Shown here piece after piece: positions 1 through 9,011 of a stretch of 64,000 nucleotides of DNA. Both the position numbers and the translations under genes were made by a program. Source of the stretch: Halocatena marina (GTDB lineage: Archaea; Halobacteriota; Halobacteria; Halobacteriales; Haloarculaceae); assembly GCF_025913575.1 (NCBI RefSeq), contig NZ_CP109785.1, forward strand, positions 3,410,001 to 3,474,000. Reading direction: 5' to 3'. The notes below the pieces were generated by a model. That model did not search any database, was not told the DNA's origin, and worked only from the letters and a program-made list of their open reading frames with translations. The first letter of the stretch is position 1. The number at the start of each line of letters is the position of its first letter.

Positions 1-33
1 ACTCATGATCAATCCAATCGTTGTTTGCGATTC

Positions 34-42
34 TATATAAAA
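34..42 (-). promoter_or_regulatory. TATA box for a gene cut off at the left edge
   Basis: A TATATAA run reads as an archaeal TATA box on either strand. On the minus strand an ATG lies at positions 6-4, about 31 bases downstream, which fits a nearly leaderless transcript of a gene that continues left of the window. Only two codons of that gene are visible. On the plus strand no open frame follows at a suitable distance, so the minus reading is preferred. A short hairpin (GGCTCT 115-120 with AGAGCC 145-150) is the only other structure seen before the tRNA. Confidence 0.3.
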
Positions 43-294
43 GTATGTGGTTCGTGGAGATAGAAGATAACACATACCATACAGCAACAGCAGGACAAAC
101 CACGTGAGAAAGACGGCTCTCGACGCGTAATCAGCTGGTAGACAAGAGCCGATAGCAGCGAAAGTGAAGCCATCGGACGACGAGATTTATATACATACTC
201 GTGAATTCTCTGGCCTCTCGTAACGCCAGCCACTGCTCCGAGAAGAGCGCTTGACAATCCACGATCACAGATGCGAGACAACAGTAACAGGAAG

Positions 295-375
295 CGCCGG
301 GACAGGGATTTGAACCCTGGATCCCAGAGGGAACACGCTTTCCAGGCGTGCGCCTTACCACTCGGCCATCCCGGC
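295..375 (-). tRNA. tRNA-Ser (GGA anticodon)
   Basis: The minus strand folds as a class II tRNA. The acceptor GCCGGGA (375-369) pairs with TCCCGGC (302-296), the anticodon loop carries GGA, the T-loop is GTTCAAAT, and an extended variable arm lies between the anticodon and T arms. The discriminator base is G, as expected for serine tRNAs. The 3' CCA is not encoded, which is usual in haloarchaea. No intron is visible. It reads UCC and UCU codons. Confidence 0.95.
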
Positions 376-459
376 TTACTCGGTTCTAGCCCGACCTCAG
401 GTTAAGTCCTTTCGTTATCCACGGGCAGATCACCGTCCGGTGTCTCACTTAGCCACGAT

Positions 460-1278
460 TCACAATGTATCTGTCTGCTCTTCCAACTGACGAATGGTGT
501 CCGCATCGATCAGTGATGCAGCGTGTTTGTATTCGTTGTATATCTGCTTGGCCCAACCAACCGCTTGATCAGTATCGTTCTGAACGATTCCACTGAGCCC
601 ATTATCGGCGTAGATAGCCAATACGACAGTATGTGACCTATCTTCCCGTTCGAACAGGGCAATTCCGAACGTCGGTAGTGTTGCAGCCTCGTAGACTGTG
701 AATAGGTCGATTTTGAGCGCTTCGATAATCCACTCTGAGTACATCGATACCAATCCTTCCAAGATTTGGGATGTGATGATAAACTCAAAATCAAGGTCGC
801 CCCGCACGACTTGCTCGTAACTGGTTGTCACATACTGATCGTGCATAACCGGCGTGAATCCGCGGACAGAACGAGCTTCAGTTAGCAACTCGAGAATTTG
901 GCGCGTTGGCTTCTCTGGAAGGTGAGGTTCCGGAAGAACGACATCGGCCCCGTCGAAGATGACATACTCACCGTGCTCTCCCGTCGGAAGCGAAGTCTGC
1001 ATCGCCTGTGCCTGATAAATCGTATCGAGCGTATTCATATACGACGTTCGGAACTCTAACAAGAGAGAACCGAATGCTGTCAAACGGTATCCTTCTGACG
1101 TTCGTTCAATGAGCTCGACTGTCTCAAGATCAGCAACACCTCTATCTACTGTCGATCTGGAAATACCTAGCTCTGAACACAATTCCGGCTTTGTTAGGGA
1201 AACGTCCTGAAGATGTGGAAGCCATTTGTGACGCTTCCGCAACACTTCAGCAACGTCTGCAGAGGACGAAGAAGGCAT
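460..1278 (-). CDS. Winged-helix transcriptional regulator, FilR1/DUF1724 type
   Basis: This is a 272-residue cytoplasmic protein. Residues about 25-75 form a winged helix (recognition-helix segment SELGISRSTVDRGVADLE, then a wing ending YRLTAFG). The remaining ~190 residues resemble the FilR1-middle (DUF1724) ligand or regulatory domain that is common in multi-copy haloarchaeal regulators. The gene stands alone, with a roughly 215-bp gap to the next gene on its upstream side, and nothing nearby identifies its target. Family and DNA-binding role are confident; effector and regulon are unknown. The ATG at 1278 is the first in frame and leaves the HTH intact. Confidence 0.8.
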   Translation of the reverse strand: MPSSSSADVAEVLRKRHKWLPHLQDVSLTKPELCSELGISRSTVDRGVADLETVELIERTSEGYRLTAFGSLLLEFRTSYMNTLDTIYQAQAMQTSLPTGEHGEYVIFDGADVVLPEPHLPEKPTRQILELLTEARSVRGFTPVMHDQYVTTSYEQVVRGDLDFEFIITSQILEGLVSMYSEWIIEALKIDLFTVYEAATLPTFGIALFEREDRSHTVVLAIYADNGLSGIVQNDTDQAVGWAKQIYNEYKHAASLIDADTIRQLEEQTDTL

Positions 1279-1492
1279 AAACGGGAACTCTGGTTAGGCA
1301 ACAAAAAATTTACTGGTACATGACTGCTCATATAAGGTCAATTGTATCAATACTATCTTTTCTATCGTTACATTCTGAACTATCTCATACGTCGAGCCAA
1401 CAAAAGTATACAATAACTGTCAGTCAGTGAGTTTGCTGCTTCGGCGACCCCTACCATTCAAATGATTGAGTTCATATATATTAGCGGATTTG

Positions 1493-2137
1493 TTAAGATA
1501 CAAACCAATCTATGGCGATCTGATAGCCGATCTCTTCCGAAGGCCAGTAATCGTCAGTATTCTCGCGTTCGGAGATCCGGTGATCGAGACGAATTTTAGT
1601 TGATGAAACTCGCTCAGTAGTAATCTCGAAGACAGTTGCAGCGTTGGTCCCGTCCACCGGACTTGGGGAGGGATCGATGAGCGCTGCAACTGGAGAGGTC
1701 TCACGATTGACCGCACGTCCGAAGATCGGGTATGTCTTCCCGATCTTCGGATAGTAGGCTTCGAATGCGACGATTTCCCACGCAGAACGTCCCGAATTGA
1801 CGTGGGCAGCGATGGTGTACTGCGCTGGTGACGGTTGGCACCCACCGTATTTTTCAAGAAGAGCAGCGGTCTGTTTGTACTTCTCTAGCTGTTGGACCGC
1901 TTCGATGGTTTGTTCGGCGTCAGATGCTGTCAGCTGAGTAATCTCAATATCTGTTATGGATTCTGTATCCGTCGTCTCATCTGCTGCCCCCAGAACGTGA
2001 ACGGCAAACTCGCGGATGCAACCGCTTTCGATAAGTGCGTGTGATCTCCCGCGACCAGTTTCGTAGTGAGACGATCTGGTAGACGTAGCCGACGATCGTT
2101 CACTCTCTTCATCACTGTTTTCGGGAAGTGTTACCAT
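1493..2137 (-). CDS. Hypothetical protein, 214 aa
   Basis: I do not recognise this family. The first ~30 residues are Ser/Thr/Arg-rich and probably disordered. Residues about 35-110 hold an alternating strand-helix pattern with a charged helix (EAVQQLEKYKQTAALLEKYGG). Residues 110-214 are strand-rich, with alternating hydrophobic segments and several aromatic residues. There is no signal peptide, membrane segment or cysteine motif. The reading frame is intact and acidic like its neighbours, and the 237-bp gap upstream of the start leaves room for its own promoter. A cytoplasmic haloarchaeal orphan is the most that can be said. Confidence 0.6.
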   Translation of the reverse strand: MVTLPENSDEESERSSATSTRSSHYETGRGRSHALIESGCIREFAVHVLGAADETTDTESITDIEITQLTASDAEQTIEAVQQLEKYKQTAALLEKYGGCQPSPAQYTIAAHVNSGRSAWEIVAFEAYYPKIGKTYPIFGRAVNRETSPVAALIDPSPSPVDGTNAATVFEITTERVSSTKIRLDHRISERENTDDYWPSEEIGYQIAIDWFVS

Positions 2138-2375
2138 TACCGACCTCTATTAGCGAAACCCCCATTATCTCATTGGCTGTACCTACTTACCAAACAGTAC
2201 GGGTTCTATGCAGAGGTTGATATGAACCTCGATCGCTGATCGATTTGATCAGGATGTGATTAATATAATCGATGAATGAGCGATAATTGTTAGTTGAATG
2301 ACGAACGCGTCGTATTACGATAGAATGATTCTGATATTGATAAAGATAACGGCTATTCTGTGGCTGGGTGTTCGT

Positions 2376-3884
2376 TCATAGCCAATCGACAAAGCTCCCT
2401 TCGATGAGCGTCTCTTCTTGCCGTTCGATGTAATCAGTTTGCATTCCCCAGACAGCCTCAACAAATGGTGTTCCGGAGTCGACGGCGTCCAGAACCCGGT
2501 CGTGTTTCCATTTAGCAGGCGTCATTCGTCGCTCAAAGCGCTCCTGGAGCGGCGCGACGTAGCGATTGATCTCTGTCCGATTCAATCCTCGAAGCGAAAG
2601 ACCATCGCGGGCATAATCGAACAGTTCGTCGTACATGATGTCGATGTTCGTCGTCTCGGCACCGTCGGCGGTGATCCACTGGAACGAACCATCGAGGCCT
2701 TCGTGTGCAGCCTCGTAGAAATTCATCTCCGCGGCGTCCCATTCGAGACTGCTGACAGGGTGTTCGCGTTTTGTAAGACTTTCAAGTAGCCCTGCGTACG
2801 TCGCTTGCAGACAGATCACGTCTCGAACGGTCGGCTGACCGGGGAGCGGACGAAACTCAATGCGTGCGTTCGCGTGTGACTTCGTTGGGCCGTCGAAGAC
2901 CGGCCGGACCCACCGCCAGTAGGTGCCGTGTTTGTGCCGGAAGTGTGCAAAATTATCGTCAAATCGGTCAGACGTGTCGAGCAACATAGGAACGACCGTC
3001 CGATCATTTGCGATCTGATCGATCGCATCTTCGACCGAAGCGATATCCTCTGGGAAGCACACTTTCGGTTGCTCCGGTGGATTGAGGATCGATTCGAAAA
3101 TCGGGATGCGGTTTTCCATCCAGCCGTCTTCGAGAATCGTCTCTACGTCTACGTCATCGTTGTACAGTTCCGGTGGGAAAAACGGCGAATTCACACCAAG
3201 TGCGAGCAGCGGACCGGCGATCCTGAGCGCGTACTGGAAGTACGCTGGGAGGTCGGGAGCGTGCGAAACCTGATAGTGTGGTTGAATGGACGTGATCAGA
3301 CTCTCGGCCATCACGGTATCAGCAGTGAGACTGACGTACGGTGCATTGAGCGATAGCTCCGCACCGAAATCAACGTTCGCCATTGCGTGATAGCGCTCGG
3401 AACCGCTCATGTTCGTTGCAATCCGAATATCGTTGTCGACGACGCTTCCGGTGAGGTACTTGCTCGCGCTCTCACCAACAGGGGGCACCGTCCACATTCC
3501 GTCGCTTACGAGGCGGATATCCGAGGACTGCGTCTCCCTCAGCGCAGCATCGAGCCGGGCCTGCACCTCTGCCTCTTGGGCCGCCAGTCCGTACTTCGAG
3601 AGCGGTTGTGGCGTGGTCTGCATCTCCGCGTTGTGCAGTCCAAGCTCCTTCTCGAAGCCGATGAATTCGAGCAACCGGCGCGGAACACGCATCAGGGCGT
3701 CGGTTTCACCATCGACACCGTAGAACTCGTATTCGAGACCGACAATCCCCTGTGGATTATCGAACGTACCCTCTCGTATCTCATTTTTCAGCCAGTCGAC
3801 CTCGCTCTCAACGCGATCAGCAAATTCATCATGGTCGACCGACAGAAGGTCGGCGACGCGATCTGCGAGATCCGATGCGGACAT
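2376..3884 (-). CDS. GCS2-family glutamate-cysteine ligase-like protein
   Basis: This 502-residue protein has the glutamate-cysteine ligase type 2 (GCS2/YbdK) signature: a GLEYEFYGVD strand near residue 50 followed by GLHNAEMQTTP near 85, the acidic metal- and nucleotide-binding positions of the fold. A conserved late segment (HANARIEFRPLPGQPT) also matches. Haloarchaea use gamma-glutamylcysteine as their main thiol, made by a shorter (~350 aa) GshA. This longer protein is more likely a paralogue ligating another amine or amino acid to glutamate. No partner gene is adjacent. Fold is confident; substrate unknown. Confidence 0.75.
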   Translation of the reverse strand: MSASDLADRVADLLSVDHDEFADRVESEVDWLKNEIREGTFDNPQGIVGLEYEFYGVDGETDALMRVPRRLLEFIGFEKELGLHNAEMQTTPQPLSKYGLAAQEAEVQARLDAALRETQSSDIRLVSDGMWTVPPVGESASKYLTGSVVDNDIRIATNMSGSERYHAMANVDFGAELSLNAPYVSLTADTVMAESLITSIQPHYQVSHAPDLPAYFQYALRIAGPLLALGVNSPFFPPELYNDDVDVETILEDGWMENRIPIFESILNPPEQPKVCFPEDIASVEDAIDQIANDRTVVPMLLDTSDRFDDNFAHFRHKHGTYWRWVRPVFDGPTKSHANARIEFRPLPGQPTVRDVICLQATYAGLLESLTKREHPVSSLEWDAAEMNFYEAAHEGLDGSFQWITADGAETTNIDIMYDELFDYARDGLSLRGLNRTEINRYVAPLQERFERRMTPAKWKHDRVLDAVDSGTPFVEAVWGMQTDYIERQEETLIEGSFVDWL

Positions 3885-4006
3885 ACTTCCACAATGTCAC
3901 CAGGGTTTTTCAACTGTGCGGTCATGGTAGTGTTCACTTCAGATGACGTAAACTGTCGAATGAGTCGTCGAAACCCCATACGAATGAGTTGTAGAGATCT
4001 AGTACG

Positions 4007-4996
4007 TCACTGCCCTTGCTCTCGGTTGATCCTCTGGAGTCGTTCGATGCGTGTTGCTGTTTCCGGATGCGTCGCAAATACGTCCGTCAGTAGCTGTCCG
4101 AACAACGGAAACGTGCCAACTGAGTCGTTTTGGCTCGATTCAACGATCGCAAATGCCGCTATCTCGACCTTCCGAAAATCGGTCGTTGGTCGCTTCGCTA
4201 TGTCTTCATCGATACGTTGGAGGGCACTTACAAGAGATGCTGGGTTGCCAGTGATGGAGACGGCACCGCTGTCGGCAGCAAACTCTCGAGTTCTGGATAA
4301 CGACGCCCACAGCACGTGTCCACAGAACCAGATCGGTGGAACGAGTAATAATCCAAACGTCATGAGAGCGTCTGCATAACTCGCTCGACTCGGCTGTGCG
4401 TATTTGATCCCCTCTGTGTGTCCTGTGAGGAGAGTGATCACGCGGTCGGCTGCGCCGATTGGAAGTGTGGCCAGCGTCATCACCGCCGTATCACGATTCT
4501 TGATATGCGCGAGTTCGTGTGCGACAACCGCCTCAAGTTCGCCCTGCTCAAGCGCTGCGACCATCCCCTCACTCACGATTAATCGGGCGCTCCGAGGTCT
4601 GAATCCGGTCGTCAATGAAAGCGGGGTGTCTGTTGGTGCGATGTAGACACGCGGAACTGGCGTATCAACTTGCTGAGAGAGTGATCGAACGAGTGACAGT
4701 AGTTGTGGGTACTCCTCTTCTTCAATACGAGTCGCACCGGTTGCAGCAACCAGATGTTCAGGTGCGTCTCGTTCTTCCCAGATAACGAACCCAAGCATAC
4801 TGACCATCGATCCACCTAGAACTGTGAGAAGCAACTCTGCAGACGGAACTTGAGCAACTGTGATCAAGTAAACATAAAAGAAAATGAAGGTAAGTACGAC
4901 TCCGCTCACGAACACCGTCGCAAGTATCGTGAGAAAGAGGAGGGGAAGCATTACGAGAATTTGAATGTATAATCGATAGCTCGGGAACCGAGTCAT
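4007..4996 (-). CDS. htpX: HtpX-like M48 zinc metalloprotease
   Basis: This 329-residue membrane protease has two N-terminal membrane segments (about 12-48 and 52-73). The zinc motif HELAH is at residues 160-164, and the downstream REFAAD segment supplies the third ligand Glu238. Another hydrophobic stretch (about 210-232) separates the two metal-binding parts, as in HtpX/Ste24-like M48 proteases. The catalytic domain faces the cytoplasm, where the family degrades misfolded membrane proteins. Length and motif order fit family M48B. The start at 4996 places the first membrane helix directly after a short polar N-terminus. It is monocistronic, divergent from nothing obvious. Confidence 0.9.
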   Translation of the reverse strand: MTRFPSYRLYIQILVMLPLLFLTILATVFVSGVVLTFIFFYVYLITVAQVPSAELLLTVLGGSMVSMLGFVIWEERDAPEHLVAATGATRIEEEEYPQLLSLVRSLSQQVDTPVPRVYIAPTDTPLSLTTGFRPRSARLIVSEGMVAALEQGELEAVVAHELAHIKNRDTAVMTLATLPIGAADRVITLLTGHTEGIKYAQPSRASYADALMTFGLLLVPPIWFCGHVLWASLSRTREFAADSGAVSITGNPASLVSALQRIDEDIAKRPTTDFRKVEIAAFAIVESSQNDSVGTFPLFGQLLTDVFATHPETATRIERLQRINREQGQ

Positions 4997-5113
4997 GTCC
5001 AGACGTGTTTTTGTATAGTCAAAAAGATATTGAATACATTTACGTACTTTTTGTCGCGTCGATCGACTCCTATTTTCTCACAGAGCAGTGACCGTGAGAG
5101 AAGAACGCAGTAC

Positions 5114-5767
5114 TCAGAAATTGATGTCTTTGCGTCGGGTATCGAACAGCACGAAGCCGGCTCCCACGGCACCGACGGTCAGACCGAGGAGAATGATCAT
5201 CCACGCGCTCGGTGGTATCTGTTGGGTGGCTTGGTAGATTGGTGCGCCGATAATTCCACCGTATATGACGAGCAGTCCACCAAGCGCTGCGAGTCCGAGT
5301 CCAGCGAGGCTTAGTAGTGAGGACGTGTGCTCGAACAATCCCAGTGACACTCTCGAGAGTGTCCCGCTTCCGCCGGCATCGACCTCGGTGGTCGCCTCGA
5401 ACGGGACTTTTTCGAGTCGTGCATTTCCACAGCGGCTACACGGCGGTGAGTTCCGCATATGCTGCTTCCCGCAGTTGGCGCATTCCCAGACAAAGTCATC
5501 CACGAGCTCTTCTGGTTCTGATGACGATCTGAGGCGGACATCGTTGTCGACTGGGTCGGGATCAGCTTCAGCGTCGTGAAGTCGATCGAACGACGTCTCG
5601 CCGCACTGCGGACACGGTTCGTATGGTGATTCAACTAGCTCGCTACACTCCGTACACTCCCACTCCAGCCGAACCACTCCCTGCTCGAAGTCCATTCCAC
5701 CACACGCGCGACATGGAGGATTGTTCCGAGGATGAGACGTCCCGCAGTTCGTACACCGCCAATCCAT
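5114..5767 (-). CDS. Zinc-ribbon membrane protein, three ribbons plus two TM helices
   Basis: The start is placed at the ATG at 5767 (217 aa) because the zinc ribbon begins immediately there; an upstream in-frame ATG would add 23 unrelated residues. Three four-cysteine ribbons are visible: C5/C8/C19/C22, C38/C41/C52/C55 and C96/C99/C110/C113. The first and third share the pattern CxNCGxxHxRNxPPCxxCG, so one is an internal duplicate of the other. Residues 151-175 and 187-207 are membrane helices, leaving the ribbons cytoplasmic. It is probably a scaffold or nucleic-acid- or protein-binding membrane anchor; function unknown. It is divergent from the methanethiol-oxidase gene across about 220 bp. 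Confidence 0.75.
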   Translation of the reverse strand: MDWRCTNCGTSHPRNNPPCRACGGMDFEQGVVRLEWECTECSELVESPYEPCPQCGETSFDRLHDAEADPDPVDNDVRLRSSSEPEELVDDFVWECANCGKQHMRNSPPCSRCGNARLEKVPFEATTEVDAGGSGTLSRVSLGLFEHTSSLLSLAGLGLAALGGLLVIYGGIIGAPIYQATQQIPPSAWMIILLGLTVGAVGAGFVLFDTRRKDINF

Positions 5768-5986
5768 TGACTGGGTTACGTAATCGTGCCATTTAGCGAC
5801 TGTGGTGCTGGGCTTTCGCTTCTCTCGATAGTGCAATCACGCGCTGGGGTTGGGTTCGGAAATCCAAGCTGTCGTTTCATCCCGCCGAACGCAGCGAACG
5901 CGCGTGCATAGCTCTCCGTCATACATAGCGGCCATTCTTTCCGAGATACCAACCTCTGTTGAGTGATACCACCAATCATATACTCT

Positions 5987-7381
5987 ATGAGCGATGCTAG
6001 ATCTCCAGCTGACACCGAGGAACACCACCACGATCAGACAGAGGGACCGGGCTATTCGACACCGCAAGCCGCTATTGAAGAGTCAGATCCCGAGGAACTC
6101 GCGTATGTGATGAGCTTGTATGTCGGCACAGACGTCGATGCGCCTGACTTTCTCTCGGTCATCGACGTTGACCCCGATTCGGAAACGTATTCGGAGGTCA
6201 TCAATCGCGTCGAAATGCCCAACCGGGGCGATGAACTCCACCACTTCGGATGGAACGCTTGTTCCTCCTCGTGTCACGTCGGCGGATTAGAGCGACGACA
6301 TCTCATCATTCCCGGTCAGCGCTCTTCGCGCATCCATGTCGTCGATACGAAAGACCGCCGTGAACCCAAACTTGAGACGGTTATCGAACCAGAGGACGTT
6401 TTCGAGCACGACCTCTCGGCCCCGCACACTGTCCACTGTATTCCCGATGGCGAAATCCTCATCAGCATGCTCGGTGACGCGGACGGCGAACTCCCTGGTG
6501 GCTTTCTCGAACTCAACGACAATTTCGAGATCGAAGGACGGTGGGATCCGCCCGGCGAGATCGAGATGAACTACGACTTCTGGTATCAACCGCGCCACAA
6601 CGTGATGATTTCAACCGAGTGGGCGGCACCGAAGACCTACTATCCAGGCTTCGATCTCGAAGATGTTGAGAACGGAAAGTACGGACGACGACTCCACGTC
6701 TGGGATTGGACCGAGGGTGAAGTCGAGCAGACCCTCGATCTCGGTGAGGAGGGGCTCATTCCGCTCGAAGTCCGATTTCTCCACAGTCCCGAGGCTACAC
6801 ACGGATACGTCGGTGCGGCACTTTCATCGAACATTTTCCACTTCTTCGAGGAAGGCGGCGACTGGCACGCCGAGAAGGTCATCGATATCGAAGCTCGCGA
6901 ACACGATGACTGGGAGATGCCTGTGCCCGGTCTCGTGACGGACCTTCTCGTCTCGATGGATGATCGCTACCTGTTCTTCTCAAACTGGCTCCACGGAGAC
7001 GTCCGAATGTACGATATCAGTGACCCTGCCAATCCACGGATGGCAGACCGCATCTGGGCAGGTGGCCATTTCGGCGACTCACATCCTACCGGAGCGGACG
7101 ACCGAGAGGTCATTTGTGGTCCGCAGATGCTGCAACTGTCGCTCGACGGTGAACGTCTCTATTGGACGACGTCTCTATTCTCCTCGTGGGACAACCAGTT
7201 CTATCCGGCGGAAGCCGAGAAAGGATCGGTGATGCTCAAAGCCGACGTCGACCCTCGAAACGGAACCATGGAGTTGGATGAGGACTTCCTCGTTGATTTC
7301 GGCGATTCACCGCACGGTCCGGCCCGTGCACACGAAATCCGCTGGCCCGACGGTGACTGTACGAGCGACGTTTGGCAGTGA
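5987..7381 (+). CDS. Selenium-binding protein SBP56 family / methanethiol oxidase
   Basis: This 464-residue protein has the SELENBP1/methanethiol-oxidase hallmarks: HHFGWN (85-90), ACSSSC (91-96) with the conserved cysteine pair, SAPHTVHC (144-151), RFLHSP (263-268) and a C-terminal HEIRWPDGDC. The histidines are the candidate copper ligands. Characterised family members oxidise methanethiol to formaldehyde, H2S and H2O2. The ATG at 5987 is chosen over one eight codons upstream because homologues begin shortly before the GYSTPQAAI segment. A 2Fe-2S ferredoxin gene starts 7 bp after the stop, which suggests coupled expression. Family is sure; the in vivo substrate is inferred. Confidence 0.88.
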   Translation: MSDARSPADTEEHHHDQTEGPGYSTPQAAIEESDPEELAYVMSLYVGTDVDAPDFLSVIDVDPDSETYSEVINRVEMPNRGDELHHFGWNACSSSCHVGGLERRHLIIPGQRSSRIHVVDTKDRREPKLETVIEPEDVFEHDLSAPHTVHCIPDGEILISMLGDADGELPGGFLELNDNFEIEGRWDPPGEIEMNYDFWYQPRHNVMISTEWAAPKTYYPGFDLEDVENGKYGRRLHVWDWTEGEVEQTLDLGEEGLIPLEVRFLHSPEATHGYVGAALSSNIFHFFEEGGDWHAEKVIDIEAREHDDWEMPVPGLVTDLLVSMDDRYLFFSNWLHGDVRMYDISDPANPRMADRIWAGGHFGDSHPTGADDREVICGPQMLQLSLDGERLYWTTSLFSSWDNQFYPAEAEKGSVMLKADVDPRNGTMELDEDFLVDFGDSPHGPARAHEIRWPDGDCTSDVWQ

Positions 7382-7388
7382 GTGACTA

Positions 7389-7709
7389 ATGCCTGATCAC
7401 GAGGTCATTCTCGAATGGCAGGACGGGAGAACCGAGCGCATTCGAGTCGATGAAGCGGAGACCATTCTGAATGCAACCAGAAATGCGGATCTCGGACTGC
7501 CCTTTGGCTGTCTCACTGGAGCTTGTGCAACGTGTACTGGCCGACTCACCGAGGGGACCCTCACCTACCGACGACCACCGCGGGCACTCAAAGAACAACA
7601 ACAGCAATCTGGACACGTCCTCCTCTGTATTGCCGAGCCTCGTTCGGACTGTCACATTGAGGTCGGGGCACGGATTCAGACAGAAATGATGTCAAATCCG
7701 TGGAAGTGA
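7389..7709 (+). CDS. 2Fe-2S ferredoxin (plant type) paired with SBP56
   Basis: This is a 106-residue beta-grasp ferredoxin. Cluster ligands are C41, C46 and C49 (motif CxxxxCxxC) and C80 in LLCIAEP. The protein lacks the acidic insertion seen in the abundant haloarchaeal ferredoxins, so it is a short specialised form. It begins 7 bp after the methanethiol-oxidase-like gene and on the same strand, so the two are almost certainly co-transcribed. The genetic coupling suggests it carries electrons to or from the SBP56 protein or helps its metal-centre maturation; which of these is not shown by sequence. Confidence 0.9.
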   Translation: MPDHEVILEWQDGRTERIRVDEAETILNATRNADLGLPFGCLTGACATCTGRLTEGTLTYRRPPRALKEQQQQSGHVLLCIAEPRSDCHIEVGARIQTEMMSNPWK

Positions 7710-7865
7710 GCACTGGATAGCGACGTGAGGATCGTCTCATACGTTCTAGCAATGGACTTTATTCTCTGGCTGAACATCTATGCGCTCGCTGTGCGTGTGA
7801 CTGTAGACGAACAGCCGATAACGCGAAGAAAAATCAGTAGTGAGAAAGAACGTAGAGGGTAAAAG

Positions 7866-7938
7866 TAGTCCCACCAGGATTCGAACCTGGGTTTTGGCCC
7901 CCAGAAGGCCAAAGGATTGGCCACTACCCCATGGGACT
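7866..7938 (-). tRNA. tRNA-Gln (CUG anticodon)
   Basis: The minus strand gives a 73-nt cloverleaf. Acceptor AGTCCCA (7938-7932) pairs with TGGGACT (7873-7867), the anticodon stem TGGCC/GGCCA closes the loop TTCTGGG with CTG at 34-36, and the T-loop is GTTCGAAT. The discriminator is A and no CCA is encoded. In archaea lacking GlnRS this tRNA is charged as Glu-tRNA and then amidated by GatDE. No intron is visible. Confidence 0.93.
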
Positions 7939-8052
7939 TCGGACAAACGTATTCCGTACACGCATATGAGTGTTGCGAAGACGCTCTTTAGAGACCGAAC
8001 TAGCAGTCAGTGGACCGCCAGCTATATGCGCCGAACGATGACATTGACGAGT

Positions 8053-8622
8053 ATGTACATCGGACGGTTCATCGTTGTTGCTCCCGGTATTGGCGCATAT
8101 CGCGTTTCTTCTCGATCATTTCCGAACCGGCAGATCACCGATCGAAGCGGGACACTAACCGTCGGTCCGACAGCTGATGCTCCAGAGACAGATAATCCAT
8201 ACGTCTCCTACAACTGTCTTCGAAGCGTCGAGGACAGCGCTGTCATCGGAAACGGATCGCATGTCGACCCGATCGCGGAGAAACTCAAACTCGGTTATCC
8301 TGCTCGTGATGCGCTCGCCGAGGCGCTTCTCGCGCTCGATTACGAGAAGGACGACTACGACACACCACGCATCGCTGGCGTTGTTGGTTCTGAGACGTAT
8401 ATCGGAACGGTCCGCAACGACGCGCTCCTCGTCCGCTCGGTCTCCGAGCCGACGATCGTCGCAACGTACGAACGAGACAGCCCGGACGCATTCGCTCTCG
8501 ATGCAGAAACAGCAGAAGAGGCTGCTCGAACGGTGTACGACCTCGAATTTGAACATCCTGTGTGTGCTGTAGGCGTCACCACTGGAACGGAGATCGAGAC
8601 GGCCATCGTAAACAGCGACTGA
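8053..8622 (+). CDS. purO: IMP cyclohydrolase, archaeal type (PurO)
   Basis: PurO closes FAICAR to IMP, the last step of de novo purine synthesis, in archaea that lack the bacterial PurH cyclohydrolase domain. The N-terminus [20 protein letters not shown], followed by RSFPNR, is the family signature. The ATG at 8053 fits homologue starts; the open frame extends upstream through the divergent tRNA-Gln, so longer starts are artefacts. The 189-residue length is near the family norm (~200). It stands alone on the plus strand between the tRNA and the pst operon. Confidence 0.93.
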   Translation: MYIGRFIVVAPGIGAYRVSSRSFPNRQITDRSGTLTVGPTADAPETDNPYVSYNCLRSVEDSAVIGNGSHVDPIAEKLKLGYPARDALAEALLALDYEKDDYDTPRIAGVVGSETYIGTVRNDALLVRSVSEPTIVATYERDSPDAFALDAETAEEAARTVYDLEFEHPVCAVGVTTGTEIETAIVNSD

Positions 8623-9011
8623 ATCCAAACAGCACGCAGGGCGTGCCTGTGTAGCCGTTACATAATTAGTCCAAACCGGGCTGAGGTGACTGAATAACGG
8701 AGCTGCTGCCAGCCTCACCGAACCACTATTCTGCGTTTAGAAAAAGGGGGGAATGGATGTGTGAGAGAACGAGATAGACTGGGGAGCGTGCTGACGACCA
8801 ATATGGAAAGTGGAATGACCGACGGGTCCTGACGGGTCAATGGAACCATCGCACGGTTGCACGCGCCAATTAATCGATCTGACCGCAGGCATATGAACCT
8901 CGCTAAGACTTCTATTAACGTCTATTGTTGGGTATCGAGTACCTATTCGAGAATTCGTGTGGTCCGACCGCGCAGGCTCATCACTTGTAGAGTGAGTGGT
9001 GACTGGCGTAC
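8623..9011. other. Intergenic region between purO and pstB
   Basis: No credible gene lies in this 389-bp gap, where purO (plus) and the pst operon (minus) converge. Visible structures are two GACGGGTC copies (8821-8828, 8831-8838), overlapped by an inverted TGACC/GGTCA pair (8816-8820, 8835-8839), and a small TCACT/AGTGA hairpin just beyond the pstB stop. phoU, often found after pstB, is not here. Confidence 0.5.

Noticed and set aside
7840..8052. Upstream extension of purO
   Set aside because: It runs through the divergent tRNA-Gln gene; the conserved protein begins at 8053.
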